This document shows, piece after piece, positions 38,201-51,189 of a stretch of 64,000 nt of DNA (the first letter of the stretch is position 1; each line of letters begins with the position of its first letter). The notes under the pieces were generated by a model. It saw only the letters and a list, made by a program, of their open reading frames with translations. It did no database searches and was not told the DNA's origin. The position numbers and the translations under genes were made by a program. This DNA comes from Apus apus. Its lineage: Eukaryota; Chordata; Aves; Apodiformes; Apodidae. The DNA lies in contig NC_067312.1 in NCBI RefSeq assembly GCF_020740795.1, forward strand, positions 56,821,405-56,885,404, read 5' to 3'.

Positions 38201-39465
38201 TCCTAACCTCTATTTCACAGAAATCCATTTTGGGGATCTTTCATAATGTTTTATTTCAGCCTACAAAGTCACGGATACTTTCAGTTGACCTCTAAGTTCA
38301 GTCTCTTAACTGCCTATTACCTAGTGGAGTATCATTTTAATTTTTTATGTATTTTAAAATGAAAATTACAAAAAACATCCATTGTATGCAGTGTTAACAG
38401 CATGCTTGAGCAATGTTTCAGATAAACACAAAAATATTGTAAGCCCAGCATTCAGTCAGAGAAGGCTTTCAGTTACAGCATCAGCTGCAGAGATATACTA
38501 ATGATGGCATCTGCTGCATGTCCTTTTAAACTGTAAAACTGATAGAGTATGCTTTTGCAAAATTAGAGATTATTAAAAATTATGTAGAGCATTTGTTGAC
38601 AGCAGCAGAAAATTCCCTACTAGATACATAAGCAATGACACCTTAAAAATTACACAGACAGACAGAAGATTAGTTCCTAGAGCTTTTAGCAGTGTCTTGC
38701 TAGCAAGTATTTGAGAGGTGAACAAACTGCAGAGCATTAGGTTTCTTGGGTGGGATTAGTATCTCAGCTGGGCCTGATGGACTGCCATGGATCTTGGCCA
38801 GCTTACACCAGAGAAGGACACGTCCTGTAAATCACATCTCAGCAGTGAGACTACACTGAAATGTCGTATATTTACTTGCCTGCACTAGTTATAGCACAAG
38901 CTTCAGCAAGCTTGGCATTTTCTGATCATTAAGATGCTTGCGCTAATACATGAATTGCTTCTGTTTAACTTTTCACTGAGAAAGAGGCACAGGTCCTGGT
39001 AGGATTCAGATGCACTGCACTCACAGCAGGGATGAGTTAAACTTTATAACCAAGGACCCTGCCAGAGTTAAACTTTATAACCAAGGACCCTGCCACCAAA
39101 AATAGGTAATTGTTCATTTTTCTACTTTGTGATCATTCAAACTAAAAATAAGGTAATCTAGCAACTAAGTATTTTTTTTTTTCATATAGAGTATTAGAGA
39201 TTATTATTATTAGAGGTTTTAGCAGACTGATAAAGGAGGACAATTTTAAACTCAAAAGCCTTTATTAAATTCACTCATTTATAACTCATTTTGTGCTAAT
39301 GGTTAATACTTACACAATAATTTTCACTGCATACGTAAAACTGTTTGTCCTGTACACTTCTATGTATGTGGTGCCACGAACATGATGCTAAGCAGTCAGG
39401 GCTGATGAGTCCTTGGTGGTGTTAGTCCTGAAGTTGGAAGCAACCAGGCTTGAGAGCTCTTTGTG
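38200..39465. other. Intergenic DNA with a short tandem duplication
   Basis: AT-rich, with no gene seen. The only notable structure is the 31 bp tandem duplication at 39,034-39,095, listed separately. Confidence 0.5.
39034..39095. repeat. 31 bp perfect tandem duplication
   Basis: Two adjacent identical 31 bp units each begin 'gagttaaactttataacc' and end 'ccctgcca'. Perfect identity suggests a recent replication-slippage event. Confidence 0.95.
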
Positions 39466-39467
39466 TC

Positions 39468-40070
39468 CTGGTTTGAGCCAAGATGAAGCCAATTTTCCTT
39501 TTACTGATTTTTTTTCCTTCAGTAAGCTTTCTTTTAACTAGTAGCAGTGTTCCAGCCAGGAATGATAAAAAACAGTGGAATGTTTTTCTTACTGCTGGGT
39601 TTTCAAGGGCACAACTTTACTCTGCTGGCTCAGACACTACGGGGAGATCTATGACCCCCATAGGAGGCTGAGTTAGACAGACAGCAAAATTGGCCAGAGA
39701 TATTCCATTCCATATATCTACGTAAGCTCAGAGGAAGGTCAGAGATCACAGAAGACAACTTCCTGCTTCTTCTTCCCTTCTCTTCCATCCATGGCCAGTG
39801 TCCAGGGAGGACTCCGTCCATCCATCACCATTGACCCCTAGGCTCGAGCTCTCCTGACCCTCATCACTCTACAGTTTCTCCGGCAGCTCTGGGATTTTTT
39901 GGAACTGTTTGCAGCTCAGGAGATGCTCTGGGAGTTCAAAAGGATGGGGGGAGGCGAGAGGCTTTTGCACATACATGAACAGTATATCTGTCCTTTTTCT
40001 TCTCTGTCTTTTCTCTCCCTGCCTGACACTTATATGCTTTTTGCTTGCCTTCTGAAAGTGGGATCTCATC
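39468..40070 (+). mobile_element. ERV LTR fragment, passerine type
   Basis: It begins 'tgtcctggtttgagccaaga', the typical TG start and opening of LTRs widespread in songbird genomes. It continues with 'tgttccagccaggaatg', 'ccattccatat' and a pyrimidine-rich section around 39,760-40,050. No internal retroviral genes follow, so it looks like a solo or truncated LTR. The right end is approximate. Confidence 0.55.
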
Positions 40071-43000
40071 TGCTTCTTCTACTGCTCAATTTGGTTCTGG
40101 TTTTCTCAGTCATCCTTCATGCAGGATGTTCTGCCTACTACAGCCTTTTGTATTTATCTTGTGCTTTGGCAACTTTCTGTTCTTACGTGCTTCCTGTGTG
40201 CAGCTATATGTATACTTGTTTCCCATTAGTGGTCACATTGCTCAGATGTGTGTAAAATGCTTATGCATTGTGCATAGCTATACTAACACAATGGCACAAA
40301 ATAATTACCTGCTGATGTTGGTTACACATTTTAGTATGCTTATATTGGGTTCAAGGCAAGCTATTGTTAGTTATACCCTAAGTAGTGCACTTGCAGTTTC
40401 TAGGTGTCAGAAGTCTCTGTTTTGGCTATGACGAGCTTAATCTTTCTCTAAGACAGGAACCAACACACCCATCAATTTTGGTGTAAGAAATACTGATTTG
40501 ACCTCATACTCATGCCCGTGTCTACAGGAGGTAGCAGAGATTAAAGGCAATGATCTTGAAATGGTTTTCTGGAATCCAGGGGTTCTTCTTGCCTGCCTTG
40601 AGACCAAATCCTGGTTTTGTTCATGCTGAAAAGGAGTCCAGCTGAAGCAAGGTGGGGAGGGAGATTAAAATATGGCATGGTTCTCATGTGTGCAGCCCTT
40701 GGTATGACTGAAATATTAATGAAGACAGACATCTGACAGAAGACACAAAAGCTATACCCACATGCAGAAGAGTGCCAAATATTTTGCATCCCCCAAAAGT
40801 TAAGAGAATTGAAGGGGGGAGAAAAATGAAATGTGAATGAAATTTTGTAATTTTTAAAAGATACCAAAATTTATTGCAACTCTGTGATCCCTATATATTG
40901 TTTTAAAATCTTGTTTTATGTGGACAGAAGGCCAGATCACATTTTTATTATGCAGTTGCATTAAGTTGTGTGCTTAATTTAGGTAAGATCTGGATGCACA
41001 TCTTATTTATTGGTATATATTTTGATCAAAGGCTAAATGAATACTGGTACCATTTAGTACTGTTCCTATACTGCAGACTATTTTAGATGCAAACTTGTAT
41101 GTAGCTATGAAATGCAAATCCCTTCCTTTCATAAAGCTCTGAAGGAGAACTCAGTAATGGTACATAAGGAAACATCCAGTCATGGAGACTGTGATTCACA
41201 GTTCAAATACCTTGCAATGACTTAGGCTTTAATTTTAGCTAGGTCTAAAAAATGAACATTACTCTTCTGAAGTGAGTTGAAAGAGCTTTAAATGATAAGC
41301 CCTCCTGAGTATATAATAGGGCATAAACACTTAGGAACATCTGAAACTAAGCATCACCTTAAATGAAATACACAACTTTTACCTTCTTATATCTTAATAC
41401 AATAGAGAAAAAATACATGGGCACTTTCCATGGTGATGAGACTGAAGGCAGTATCACAGCATGATACAAAGAAATAACCAGTTCCTCAGGATGGCAGAAA
41501 AAAAAAATATGTGGTTTTTTTTTTCTCAAAGACTGAACAAAGGTACTCTTCATAGATCTTACTGGAGGTATAGAAAGAGCACAGGAGCTGCTAGCATTAT
41601 CCATCTTACAGGTATTGTAAGAGGAAGATATGAGGGTTATATATATTCTGTGGAAAATCCCTAGAGAAAGCAATAATGAAGGGAAACAAAATCCTCTCTA
41701 CTATGTCAGCAACTAAAATTAAAACAGATGTTGAAGAATGTAATTAGGGGAGACATTTTCCAAGACAATAGTAGTTCAATGCCCAAGTTACACTGAAAGT
41801 CTCCCTTTCAAAGGCTCTTGCAGCTGTTGCAGTAATCCTTGCTCTCCCGTTACTAATAGGGGAGAAAAAGGTCTGCAGAACACATCCCTTAGTAGCTGCA
41901 CAGATAAACAGATGGGAATAAAACAGAACAATTCTAAGCCATAGCTGAGTTTTGTGTCTAATTTACTCAAGGGAGAAAGAAATCATGTTACCAATTTAAG
42001 GAAAAGCTACAGGGACACTAACAAAAAATTCACAGTGTTGTCTAATCTACAAAATATGCACCATCAGTAGTCAAATATACAGCCCTCATGATTCTGTCAG
42101 TTGGATGTTTCAGGATGGAGCAGGTAATAATAATCCCTGTGAAAAGCAGAGAGTTTCAGGGAGTGAGGGTGGAGAGCTGCTCGTCACTACCCAGGGGATT
42201 CATCTCAGTCTACAGACACCCAAGTCAGGCAGGCAGTCTGTCTCTAAGTGATCAGCATAAGCATAATCCTTAGTTCTTGCACGTACAGGCTGTGAGTTAG
42301 GAGCTCCTTCAGTTATTTGATTGCTGACCCATTTGACCTTTTTCTGGATCATGAGCCTTTATTTAAGAAAAATGTCTAACTCAAGAGGTACTTTATTCAT
42401 ATTTGTGTGTTTTCTTTTTGCTTTCTTTACTCCTTTGTGGCCTTCCTGGACTTAATAACATCCACCAAATTGTGCATGACACAGAAAGAAGATGCAATGA
42501 AACCATAGTAACTGAAAAGAGAAGCTCAAAAAAAACTAAAATTGGTGGATTTTCTTTCAAAATCAAAGAGAGCAGAGAGCTAAGAAAAATCACTGCAGTG
42601 AAAAATTGTGATTTCTACAGGGAATATGTTCCTTATCTCTCTCACAATGTATCCATGGTGAATGGTCTTAGAAAATTAAATCATGCACATCAAAATGAAC
42701 ACAGTAGTGAAAGGCTAACAGTGAAGGGGCTGTACTCATTTAAAAAAAAAACAACAAAAAAACCCAAGACTATTCTGTGGAAGGATTTTATTGAAAGTGA
42801 AATTATTTTAATTTAGCCTTGCACATACCTTTTTGATACAAGGTTTCAATACTGTATTGAAGGGAGAAGGTGCATTTATTTTGTTATAGCTTCTATTCTA
42901 CAGAGAAGAAAGAAAAAATCATGCCAAATAGCTGACCCTGCCATTTTGTGTCCCATTAAATACCTGTTTTCTTCAGCAATGTTTGTGAACCATAACAACA

Positions 43001-45385
43001 AATAGCGCTTTTTTTTTTTGCTTCTTCCCTACCCCTCATGAAAGCTGTTTAATACTTCTCCTCTCCTTTCTGCTGTGATGCGTCTCATTCAGTTGTGACA
43101 AGAATGGTGCTGTACTTCAGAGGCCTGGGTAGTCTGTGTTGCAGGAGAAAACAAGGCAGGAAAGGATGTTATTGCTAATGGAGCAGCAGAGTGTGAGTGA
43201 GAGCTGCTCCATCTGCACGTGTCTTCAGAGCTGGGGCTATGCTGCGGTTGCTCCTGCTTCCCAGAAAAGTGGTCCTACTTCAGGTACCCTGTTGGTACCC
43301 AGTGAGCTCTAAGTGAAGGCAATCTGAGAGACCGTCAGTCCTCTACAGAGTTATTTCCATCCTTATTTGATTTAGTCCAGTGCTTTCAAATGATGTCAAG
43401 GGAGGTGAACTGCTCCAAATGAGATTCAGCACAAGAGTTTCCAGCTTACAAACTCAGGCAATGCCTTAGGGTTTAAGGATGTTCTATTCTTACCTTTTTA
43501 CACTAGGTGTAAAGGACCTAGATGGATGCTAGAGGACCCATTATAGGGCCCTTTTAAAAGAGTCTTGTGAAGGAATATGTTTCAATTGTTAAAGGTGCTC
43601 GTTCCTGAAGTTTCTCAGTTAAGATTAGGTCTCCTTTTTAACAAAATAATGAGCACTTAGGTGGGCAATATGTCCTTTCTCACCCAATTTTTAAAAAAGC
43701 CAATGCCCTATAACTGGTACTATGAAGGAGATGTCATTTCACTAAAAAATTGAATACTGGACTAAGTGTTGAACTGAGGGATCTCAGTCATGGCTACAGG
43801 GCTGTTCAATCAGACAGGGAAGTGTGTCCAACCTGAGTTTTTGTTCTTGTGCAGGTTATGAGTATCCTTCTTTCACTAGCCAATTGCAACCTAGACCTAA
43901 ACTTACAGAGGATCTAAAATAGCTGGTGGTCCACTGGCATGCCCTTCACCTTTATACTAAAACTGTGCACAACCCATGTTCTTAATGTCACTAAATATCA
44001 ACCAGCAAGCAGTGCAGATGCCTGTGCTTGGGGACAGCAGGGCTTGCCCTTGTCAGGAGGAGGCTGCTGCCAGATGCCCCAGTCAGGGCCTCAGGCTGGC
44101 CCTTTCCAGCAGAGCCACTGCCCAGCAGCATCCTGGCTGTCTTTTCAATACCTGAAATGCATTCACAAAGACTAAGTTCATGCTTAACTTGCAAGGTTCT
44201 TCAGAAAAGGAAAATACACATCATCCCATTCTGAGAAAGGACAGAAAAAAATCAGTGAAGACATATTTTAGCTGACTATGAAGTTGCAATAATATGTGAA
44301 GCATAAAGAATATTAGTAAGCTTAGAAACACTATATATACCTGTCTCATTCTTAGCAATTGCTCCCTTTTATTATTCTTTTTAAATGAAAACAAGCAGAG
44401 ATGATAAAAGACCCATAATATTTTCTAATAATGAAACTTAATGCATGGTAGAAGATACAAAGACCTCAGTAAATTAATACAGAAAATTGTAATAATTTCC
44501 TTAGGACACTAAGGTTAAAAGGAAGATTTTATTAATTTACATAATCACATGTTGTTTTTCCCTTCTAGTTCTTGTTTACTATGCAGAGAATGCATTACTG
44601 AAGACACAGTGATAGCTGGGTGTTCAACTTATATGTATGTCTTTGGAAAAAAAGCATCTGCTGTCATTACTGAATTACACTGGAAAACTGGCTGTGGCGG
44701 TTTTCTGCAGCTCTCCTCAGTGACTATCATCCTCTGGGGATCAAAGTGAAGTGTCCTGATACAGAAACTTGTGTCAGGATAAAAAGTTGAGAGACAGAGA
44801 GAGGGAGGGCTATTTTCATAGTGCCAGACCTGAAAGAATGTTCGGTTGTCAATGTCTGAGAACGGGAAGGGGGAAAGGAAAGTTTTGTAAAACGTGCTAA
44901 TGCAACAAGTCACAGAAACAAAACTGACTGTTTTTTGTAAGGAAAGCAAGCTTAATAATTTTTGAACTCTAAAGTAAGTAGCAACAATTCAGCAGTGACT
45001 CTTAGAATCTGGAATAGTATTTTGTGCCTAAACTGCTATGAAAGCACAGTTTTCCAAAGTATGGTTTATAGTGTTAATGCAGCAAAACTGAACTACAGAG
45101 CTCTTAGTTCTAATATTTAATATGACATGGGCTGGATGGAACCTATGTATCTGCATGGTCTTCCACTGCCTTTGCTCGACAAGGGTTAAATAAGCTTCAA
45201 GTTATTTTTAATCAATATGTAAATTAGGTATTATTATATCTTCTCTAGTAATAATCAGCAACCAAGTAAGAGCAGGAGATGTTTGCAGAGAAACAGTACA
45301 AAAAGAAGACAAGTTCTTGTCCAACAGTTAGTCAGACATTGATGGAGGCGGTAGATTTGATTTGTTTTAAGGACCATTCCGATGA
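40070..45385. other. Intergenic AT-rich DNA
   Basis: No gene is supported. One frame at 42,403-42,816 has a signal-peptide-like start and is discussed as a finding. A GC-rich patch at about 44,010-44,150 stands out from its surroundings without an interpretable frame. Confidence 0.45.
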
Positions 45386-46735
45386 GTTTGTTAGCAGTGA
45401 AGTGCTTTGACACCGTCTTTGACATTGTCTCCCACAGCATTCTCCTGAAGAGTCTGGGGAATCATAACATAGACAAGTGTACTCCTCACTGTGTAAAAAA
45501 CTGGCTGGTTGGCTGAGCCCAGAGAGCTGTGGTAAATGGGGTCAAATCTAGTTGGTGGCTGGTCACCAGTGGTGTCCCTCAGGGCTCAGTTTTGGGGCCA
45601 GTCTTGTTCAATATCTTTATCAGTTATCTAGGTGAGGGGATTGAGTGCACCCTCAGTAAATTTGTAGAGAACACCAAATTAGGTGGCAGTGTTGATCTGC
45701 CTGAGGGTAAGAAGGCTCTACAGAGGGTTCTGGACAGGCTGGATCTATGGACTAAGGCCAACCGTATGAGGTTCATTAAGGCCAAGTGCTGGGTCCTGCG
45801 TTTTGGTCACAACAACCTCACACAATGCTCCAGGCTTGGGGAAGAGTGACTAGAAAGCTGACCAGTGGAAAAGGATATTGGTGTGTTCATCAACAACCAG
45901 CTGAATATGAGCCAGCAGTGTGCCCATGTGGCCAAGAAAGCCAACAGCATCCTGGCTTGTATCAGCAATAGTGTGGCTGGCAGGAGTAGGGAAGTGATTA
46001 CCCCCTGTTCTCAGCACTGGTGAGGCTGCATCTTGAGTATTGTATTCAGTTCTGAGCCACTCACTATGAGAAAGACATTGAGGTGCTAGAACATGTCCAG
46101 AGGAGAGCAATCAAGCTGGTGAAGGGTCTAGAAAACAAGTTCTATAAGAAACAGCTGAGGGAACGAGAGATGTTCAGTATGGAGAAGAGGAGGCTGAGGG
46201 GGACCTCATCACCTACAACTACCTGAAATGAGGTTGCAGGGAGGTGGGTGCTGGCCTCTTGTTCCCAAGTAAATAATGACAGGACCAGAGAAAATGTCCT
46301 GAAGTCCTTCTCCCCGATGGGGGAAGTTTAGATTGGATATTAGGAAGAATTTCTATACTGAAAGGGTGGTCAAACACTGGAACTGCCCAGAGAGGTGGCT
46401 GAGTCACCATCCTTGGAGGTATTAAAAAACAGGTAGATGTGGTACTTCAGGGCATGCTGTAGTAGCTGAGGTTGTGGGGTTGATTTTTTTCTTTGGGGTG
46501 CTTTTTTGTAAGGTGTGTGTGTTTTGGGTTGTGTTTGTGTTGGTTGTTTTTTGTGTGTGTGGTGGGGGTTTTTTTATTTGTTTGTTTGTTTTGTGTGTGT
46601 GGTTTTGGTGTTTTTTTGCTTGTTTGGTTTTTGGTGGGTTTTTCTGAGGTGGAGGAGCTTTGGGGTTTTTTGATGGTTGGACTGAGTGATTTCAGAGGAA
46701 ATTTCCAACCATGGTGAGTCTGTGACAATTCTGTT
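45385..46735 (+). mobile_element. CR1 LINE, decayed copy with a T/G-rich expansion near the 3' end
   Basis: Reverse-transcriptase remnants read [17 protein letters not shown] near 45,570-45,620 and a damaged catalytic box (FVENTKLGG). The later coding part is broken into several frames. Near the 3' end about 170 bp of T/G-rich sequence (46,485-46,660) separates the body from the terminal 'gatggttggactgagtgatt' motif. Older and more diverged than the other long copies. Confidence 0.85.
46485..46665. repeat. T/G-rich low-complexity tract
   Basis: An almost pure T and G stretch with GTGTGT and GTTT-type slippage blocks. It lies inside the CR1 3' region, where the normal element has only a short T/G-containing spacer. 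It gives artefactual long frames on both strands. Confidence 0.8.
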
Positions 46736-47404
46736 TATTTTTCCAGCACTTTTGTTGCTTAAGCAGGAAAGTGTAGTTTGTCTCCTCTTAGACACATTTT
46801 GTACTTCTGTGGATGAATCTGTACTTATGTTCTTAATGTTGTGTCTTGTATGTAATATCATTAACTGGGCAAACCACCAGGAACCACCATTACCATCACC
46901 ACAGAAAGCAGTGAACTTGGCATGATGCTACCAGACCTGCAGGGAGCTACGCACTGCTCTGTTCGTGGCTCTGCTTCAGAACGGTCCTTGTCAAGCCACG
47001 CTATTGACAGAAAAACCACTTAGTGTCACCAGAAGTTGGCCAGAACTGGAGTTACTACGTATGGCATAGTTTCTGTAAGGATTGATGCTTAGTTCAGCTA
47101 TAAATGAAGAACTATCTGTCTTGCAATCCTATTGCAAAAGAGTACTTTAAAAAGTAACGAGAGATCTTTGATTGGCTGGTACAATAGTGGTAATGGGCAG
47201 TTATGTCAGAAACACAGCCTGTGTTAAGTCCTTGGGAAGGAATGTGGTGCCTATCCAGGAACATCACATGTAAAAGGGGAACTGTGTTAGCAAAAGGGCA
47301 GCTGAGCAACCTTCTCCCTTCACCACCAGCGAAAGGTGATGTGAGGATTGCTACCCCTCCCTTCTCTGGAGCAACTGACTGCCGCATGGAGCAGTGATCT
47401 AAAC

Positions 47405-48428
47405 TACTCAAAATGGCTGCTCCTCCTGCTCCCTGTGTTCTTCTTCTTCGTGAACTAAACAACTACACTACCATGCTGAAGAAACAGACTCAGAAGCAGG
47501 AACCCTTTGTTGCTATTCCTCCCAGAGGCTGGAGGAATGTCTTGGACTCTAATTGAAGATGACATCAGGAACCAATCGGAGACTTTAGACTACAATGTAA
47601 CAAACTGTATAAGAACAGGGATAAGCCAGTCGCCTTTTTGCCTTGGACTGCTTGGGGGCTGCTTCTCCTGTCCGGGTTGCCTTTGACTACTTCGTTGCTG
47701 CTGACTGCTGAGGGGCTGCTTCTTGGAGTGTGGCTGGGACTGAGATTGCTGCTGAACTGCGCTGCTGCCAAAGAGCCAGGGAAGAAGAAAGGAAGAGGAT
47801 GCTCCTTCCAAGGACATGCCCCGCATCCCACTGGAGGCAGAAGACAACTCAGGACATCATCCATCACAGCCCATCCTGTCCTCACCGCATGTGGTCCTGC
47901 TACTGTGCAGGTGAGACAGAGTGGCTGTGAAGACCAATCATTCACAAGCCTGTCTCTGGAGTGTGGTAAAGGATTTACCTTATAAACCCTTCTCTCCCAC
48001 TTACTTGGCCAACATACACACACACACACATCTCGTGACCCCACCAAGCGGAAAAGTCAACTTTGGGCCTATCCTCCATCTCCTCCTCCTCAACTCTTCT
48101 AAATTCCCCAACTTAAAAGTACTGCTGGATGGGAAACATTAACTGTTGGAGTGTTACTCCAAGTTTCTTTTGTTATGTCTTACTGCTCTTTGCCCTTACT
48201 GAACCTCCTTTCCCTAAATTCTGTTAAATCCCTTAAATAAAAGATTCAATTCGTAAACTTTACATTTGGCATCAACTGCATGTATTGTGGGTGTGGTGTG
48301 GGTTGGTTGTCCTTCCCCCCTAAAAGTCAGCACTGCAGTTGGCTGCTCCTCTGAGATAGGCGAACACCACCTGCAGACCCTCAGTCCCATTAAATTTCTC
48401 CAAAAGTGAGAAAAGTCAGACTGCGACA
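47405..48428 (+). mobile_element. Solo-LTR-like element, copy 1 of a related pair
   Basis: It has LTR order: a promoter-like TATA ('ctgtataagaac') near 47,606, an AATAAA poly(A) signal near 48,235 and an end in ...CA at 48,428. It shares several blocks with the element at 50.1-51.2 kb: 'aaaatggctgctcct' at 47,410, 'accctcagtccc' at 48,377, and similar spacing of TATA, poly(A) signal and end. The true 5' edge probably lies some way left. No gag, pol or env frame flanks it. Confidence 0.55.
48010..48030. repeat. Short (CA)n tract
   Basis: A short run of about eight CA units inside the first LTR-like element. Confidence 0.8.
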
Positions 48429-48429
48429 G

Positions 48430-50095
48430 GTGGACCAATCAGGGTCACTTCAGCCAGCACCCAGGTCACTGCAGAGTCTCTCTGCATGCCCAGCTCTGAC
48501 CTGTATTACAAAGGAGTGATGGGAGGTATCACAAACAGCTGTTGTCTCCTGCCTGTGGCTTATCCTGGAGTTCACTGCCCTCTGGGCTGCACGGCCTGTG
48601 GCTTTCTGTTGTGTGTTCACGTTGGTATGAAGCACAAAGTCTGTGTGGCTTCCCAGAGGCACAAAAGCAGTGAGTGGGGTTGCATGTACTGGTGATAGTG
48701 TGTTACAAAATTTCATGGGTTAGAAAGATCTTCACATCTGATTTGCAGAGTAGAAGCAGCAGGACACGTGGTTTAATTGTTCTCACAGTTCCACGGTTCC
48801 ATTTTCTGCATTGGCCATCTGCTGCAAAACTGCATAGAGGATTGAAATCTTCCATCTGAGAGAGAAATCAAAGGAGACGGGATGATTTCTATCCCCATGC
48901 TGACAAGAAATTATTTCCAAAAGTGAAGAGAGTATGAAGATCTATTGGGATCTTTTTCTAGAAGTCTGCAAACAGGCTGCCATAGCAGCTTTCAAAATCT
49001 TCCATTAGCTTAGTCCTTATTCTTTCCCACTGTTTACTCTTCTGTATTTAGAGAGAATCACATCCTTGCTTGAAGCCCTTTTTTGCTGGTTGAAACAAAC
49101 TGAGCTTACTCAGTCTCTTCCATAAAGATAGTTCTCCACACAAGTTTCAGAAAGGGGTAAATACAAACTGCAGAAGTGCAAAGAAGAGCTGAAAAGATGA
49201 AAACGTGTGGCCAAATAGTGCAACAAAGTTATGGCTTATGAAGTGCTGGATTTGATAAGAGTCTTTCAGACTTTTTGGAAGGAACAGATTTCTTGTCTGA
49301 AGGGCTCCATGTGGCAGACTGTGTTCGTCAAATAGCAGCATGATGCCCCTTTACAATTCTGGCATAGTCCTATCCAAAAGATTTTGGATTTACACTGGCA
49401 GGGAGGTGAGTTCAATCTTATCTATGCATCTGATTAAATCCTAAATCATCTCCAAGGTATGGTTGCCAAGCTATTGGTTTGTCCTGTGACTACTGCCAAG
49501 CTGCACAAGACGGTGGGAGGGGGGAGCTGACAAGGTTCAACTGAGCAGTTTCAGGGTGCAGATGAAATGCTGAAGGCACCCATGCCTTTGTGCATTTTGG
49601 AGAGCTAATGTTGGGCAGGTGAGAAGGCTTATCTGGCTGGAGAACACTCAGAAGATTGCCCACATAAGGGTTATAAAGAAGAAACATGCAATCTTGCAAC
49701 AGCAGTGACAACTGTATTATTACAGGGGGGTAAAGGATTCAGTAACTTTGCTGGATACCTTTTGTTGGGGTAAAACCCCAGCCCCAAAACCTTTAAGCAT
49801 CTGTAAAGGGTATTTAGGTGGAGATGTAGGGAACATGGCAGCTTGCAGACCAGGATCTTGAGAAGTAAATCAGGAGATGACCCTCGTTCAGGATATCAGT
49901 TAAGAATGTGATAAACTTTGAAAATATTTCCATTATGGCAAACTTCAGCTGATGCACAATTCCCACTGCTTCTGAGTACACACTTAAAACCTGATTCAGT
50001 AAAGCACTTCAGTGACTTATTTCTTGTTGAATTATTTCTGTGGAAAACAGGGTTTTCCCACATGAGGTCTAAAAATGCCTTTTAGGTCATCAGGT
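48430..50095. other. Spacer between the two LTR-like elements
   Basis: About 1.7 kb with no retroviral frame and no host exon recognised. The distance is too short, and the two LTR-like copies too different, for an intact provirus. Confidence 0.4.
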
Positions 50096-50099
50096 TAAA

Positions 50100-51188
50100 T
50101 GGACATAAAATGGCTGCTCCTTGCCTTTCCAAATCCTGAAGGACAAAGACAAGGACAAAGCTGCCTGCTGGAGTGTCAGGCCTAAAGGTGGCAAAGTAGC
50201 AATAATGCTGCAAACTGTGCCTGATGGCTCTCACCCAGGCTTTGGAACAGTGGATACAGCCATCCAATTGGCCACTGCTTATATGCAGATGAAGGAATGC
50301 GATGTGGCACCATCTAGGACAGTGGACCTTGGACTATAAAAGGCAATGCCTGCCAGACATGGCTTGCTCCTGGAGAATTTGGAGGTTTGGTTGCTAGAAG
50401 GTTTGCCATCTGCTGGTTGCTGGCTAGAAGAACTGCTAGCTGGTTGCGATTGCTGCTGTTGCTACTGACTGGAAGAATTGCAGCCAGACACTTGCCTGTT
50501 GCTGTTGTCACTGGATACCAGATTACTTGCTTGGGTTTACTACTGTGAAGAGCAGGAAAACCGCTGCTTGCGGACGCTGGGGGTGCTGATCACTGTGATG
50601 AGGGACCAACCTACCTGTGTGGATCAACGGGTTGCGGAGCAGCTCCCTACCCAGCATGTGATGCCAGTAAGCGTGCCAAGGGGGAGACTGCTTATGCATT
50701 CCCTTGACCACCGGACCATCTCGGGAATATAGTAAGGCTGTGTATTCCACATCCCTCACCCCATTTTCCTTGCATAGTCCCAGGGTCCTCTCACAGCCAC
50801 TCACATCCCCCCTGAAGGGGATCTCCGTTGGGCAAGTCTCCCTACTGTTCTCATTGTAGTTATTATAGATATTTTAATTTCCTTCTAATTTTCCTGATCT
50901 GGGAGTGTATCTCATTATTTTCCATAACCCTATTTACCTTTCCTGAACCTTGTCCCCATGATCTGACTTTTCCTGTAAATAAACCATAAACTTAAAAATT
51001 GATGTCAGCAATAGTTTGTGGCCATGGTCACAGTGGATATGCTAATTTCTACTCTAAAATACGCCCCAGCAGTGGCCTTTCCTCTGTGTGAGGCAACTGC
51101 CATGCACAACCCTCAGTCCCTTTAAGATAAAATCTCTTCAATATAGAGAGAAGTCTTGGGCTTCCTGACATCCTGACACCCTGCCACA
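50100..51188 (+). mobile_element. Solo-LTR-like element, copy 2 of a related pair
   Basis: It has a TATA box ('ctataaaaggc') near 50,335, AATAAA ('cctgtaaataaacc') near 50,977 and an end 'ccctgccaca' at 51,188. It shares 'aaaatggctgctcct' (50,107) and 'accctcagtccc' (51,109) with copy 1, in the same order and orientation. The middle parts are diverged, both rich in CTG/TTG-type words. This indicates the same LTR family but different insertions. Confidence 0.55.
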
Positions 51189-51189
51189 G

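Noticed and set aside
46447-46728. Frames on both strands in the T/G tract
   Set aside because: Thr/Lys/Pro or Val/Phe/Leu repeats are the direct product of low-complexity DNA.
47565-48047. 160-codon minus-strand frame in the first LTR-like element
   Set aside because: It lies antisense inside a non-coding LTR; the Ser/Gln/Pro bias reflects CTG-rich LTR sequence.
48430-50095. A complete provirus between the two LTR-like elements
   Set aside because: The interior is too short, has no gag, pol or env-like frame, and the flanking elements are too different from each other.
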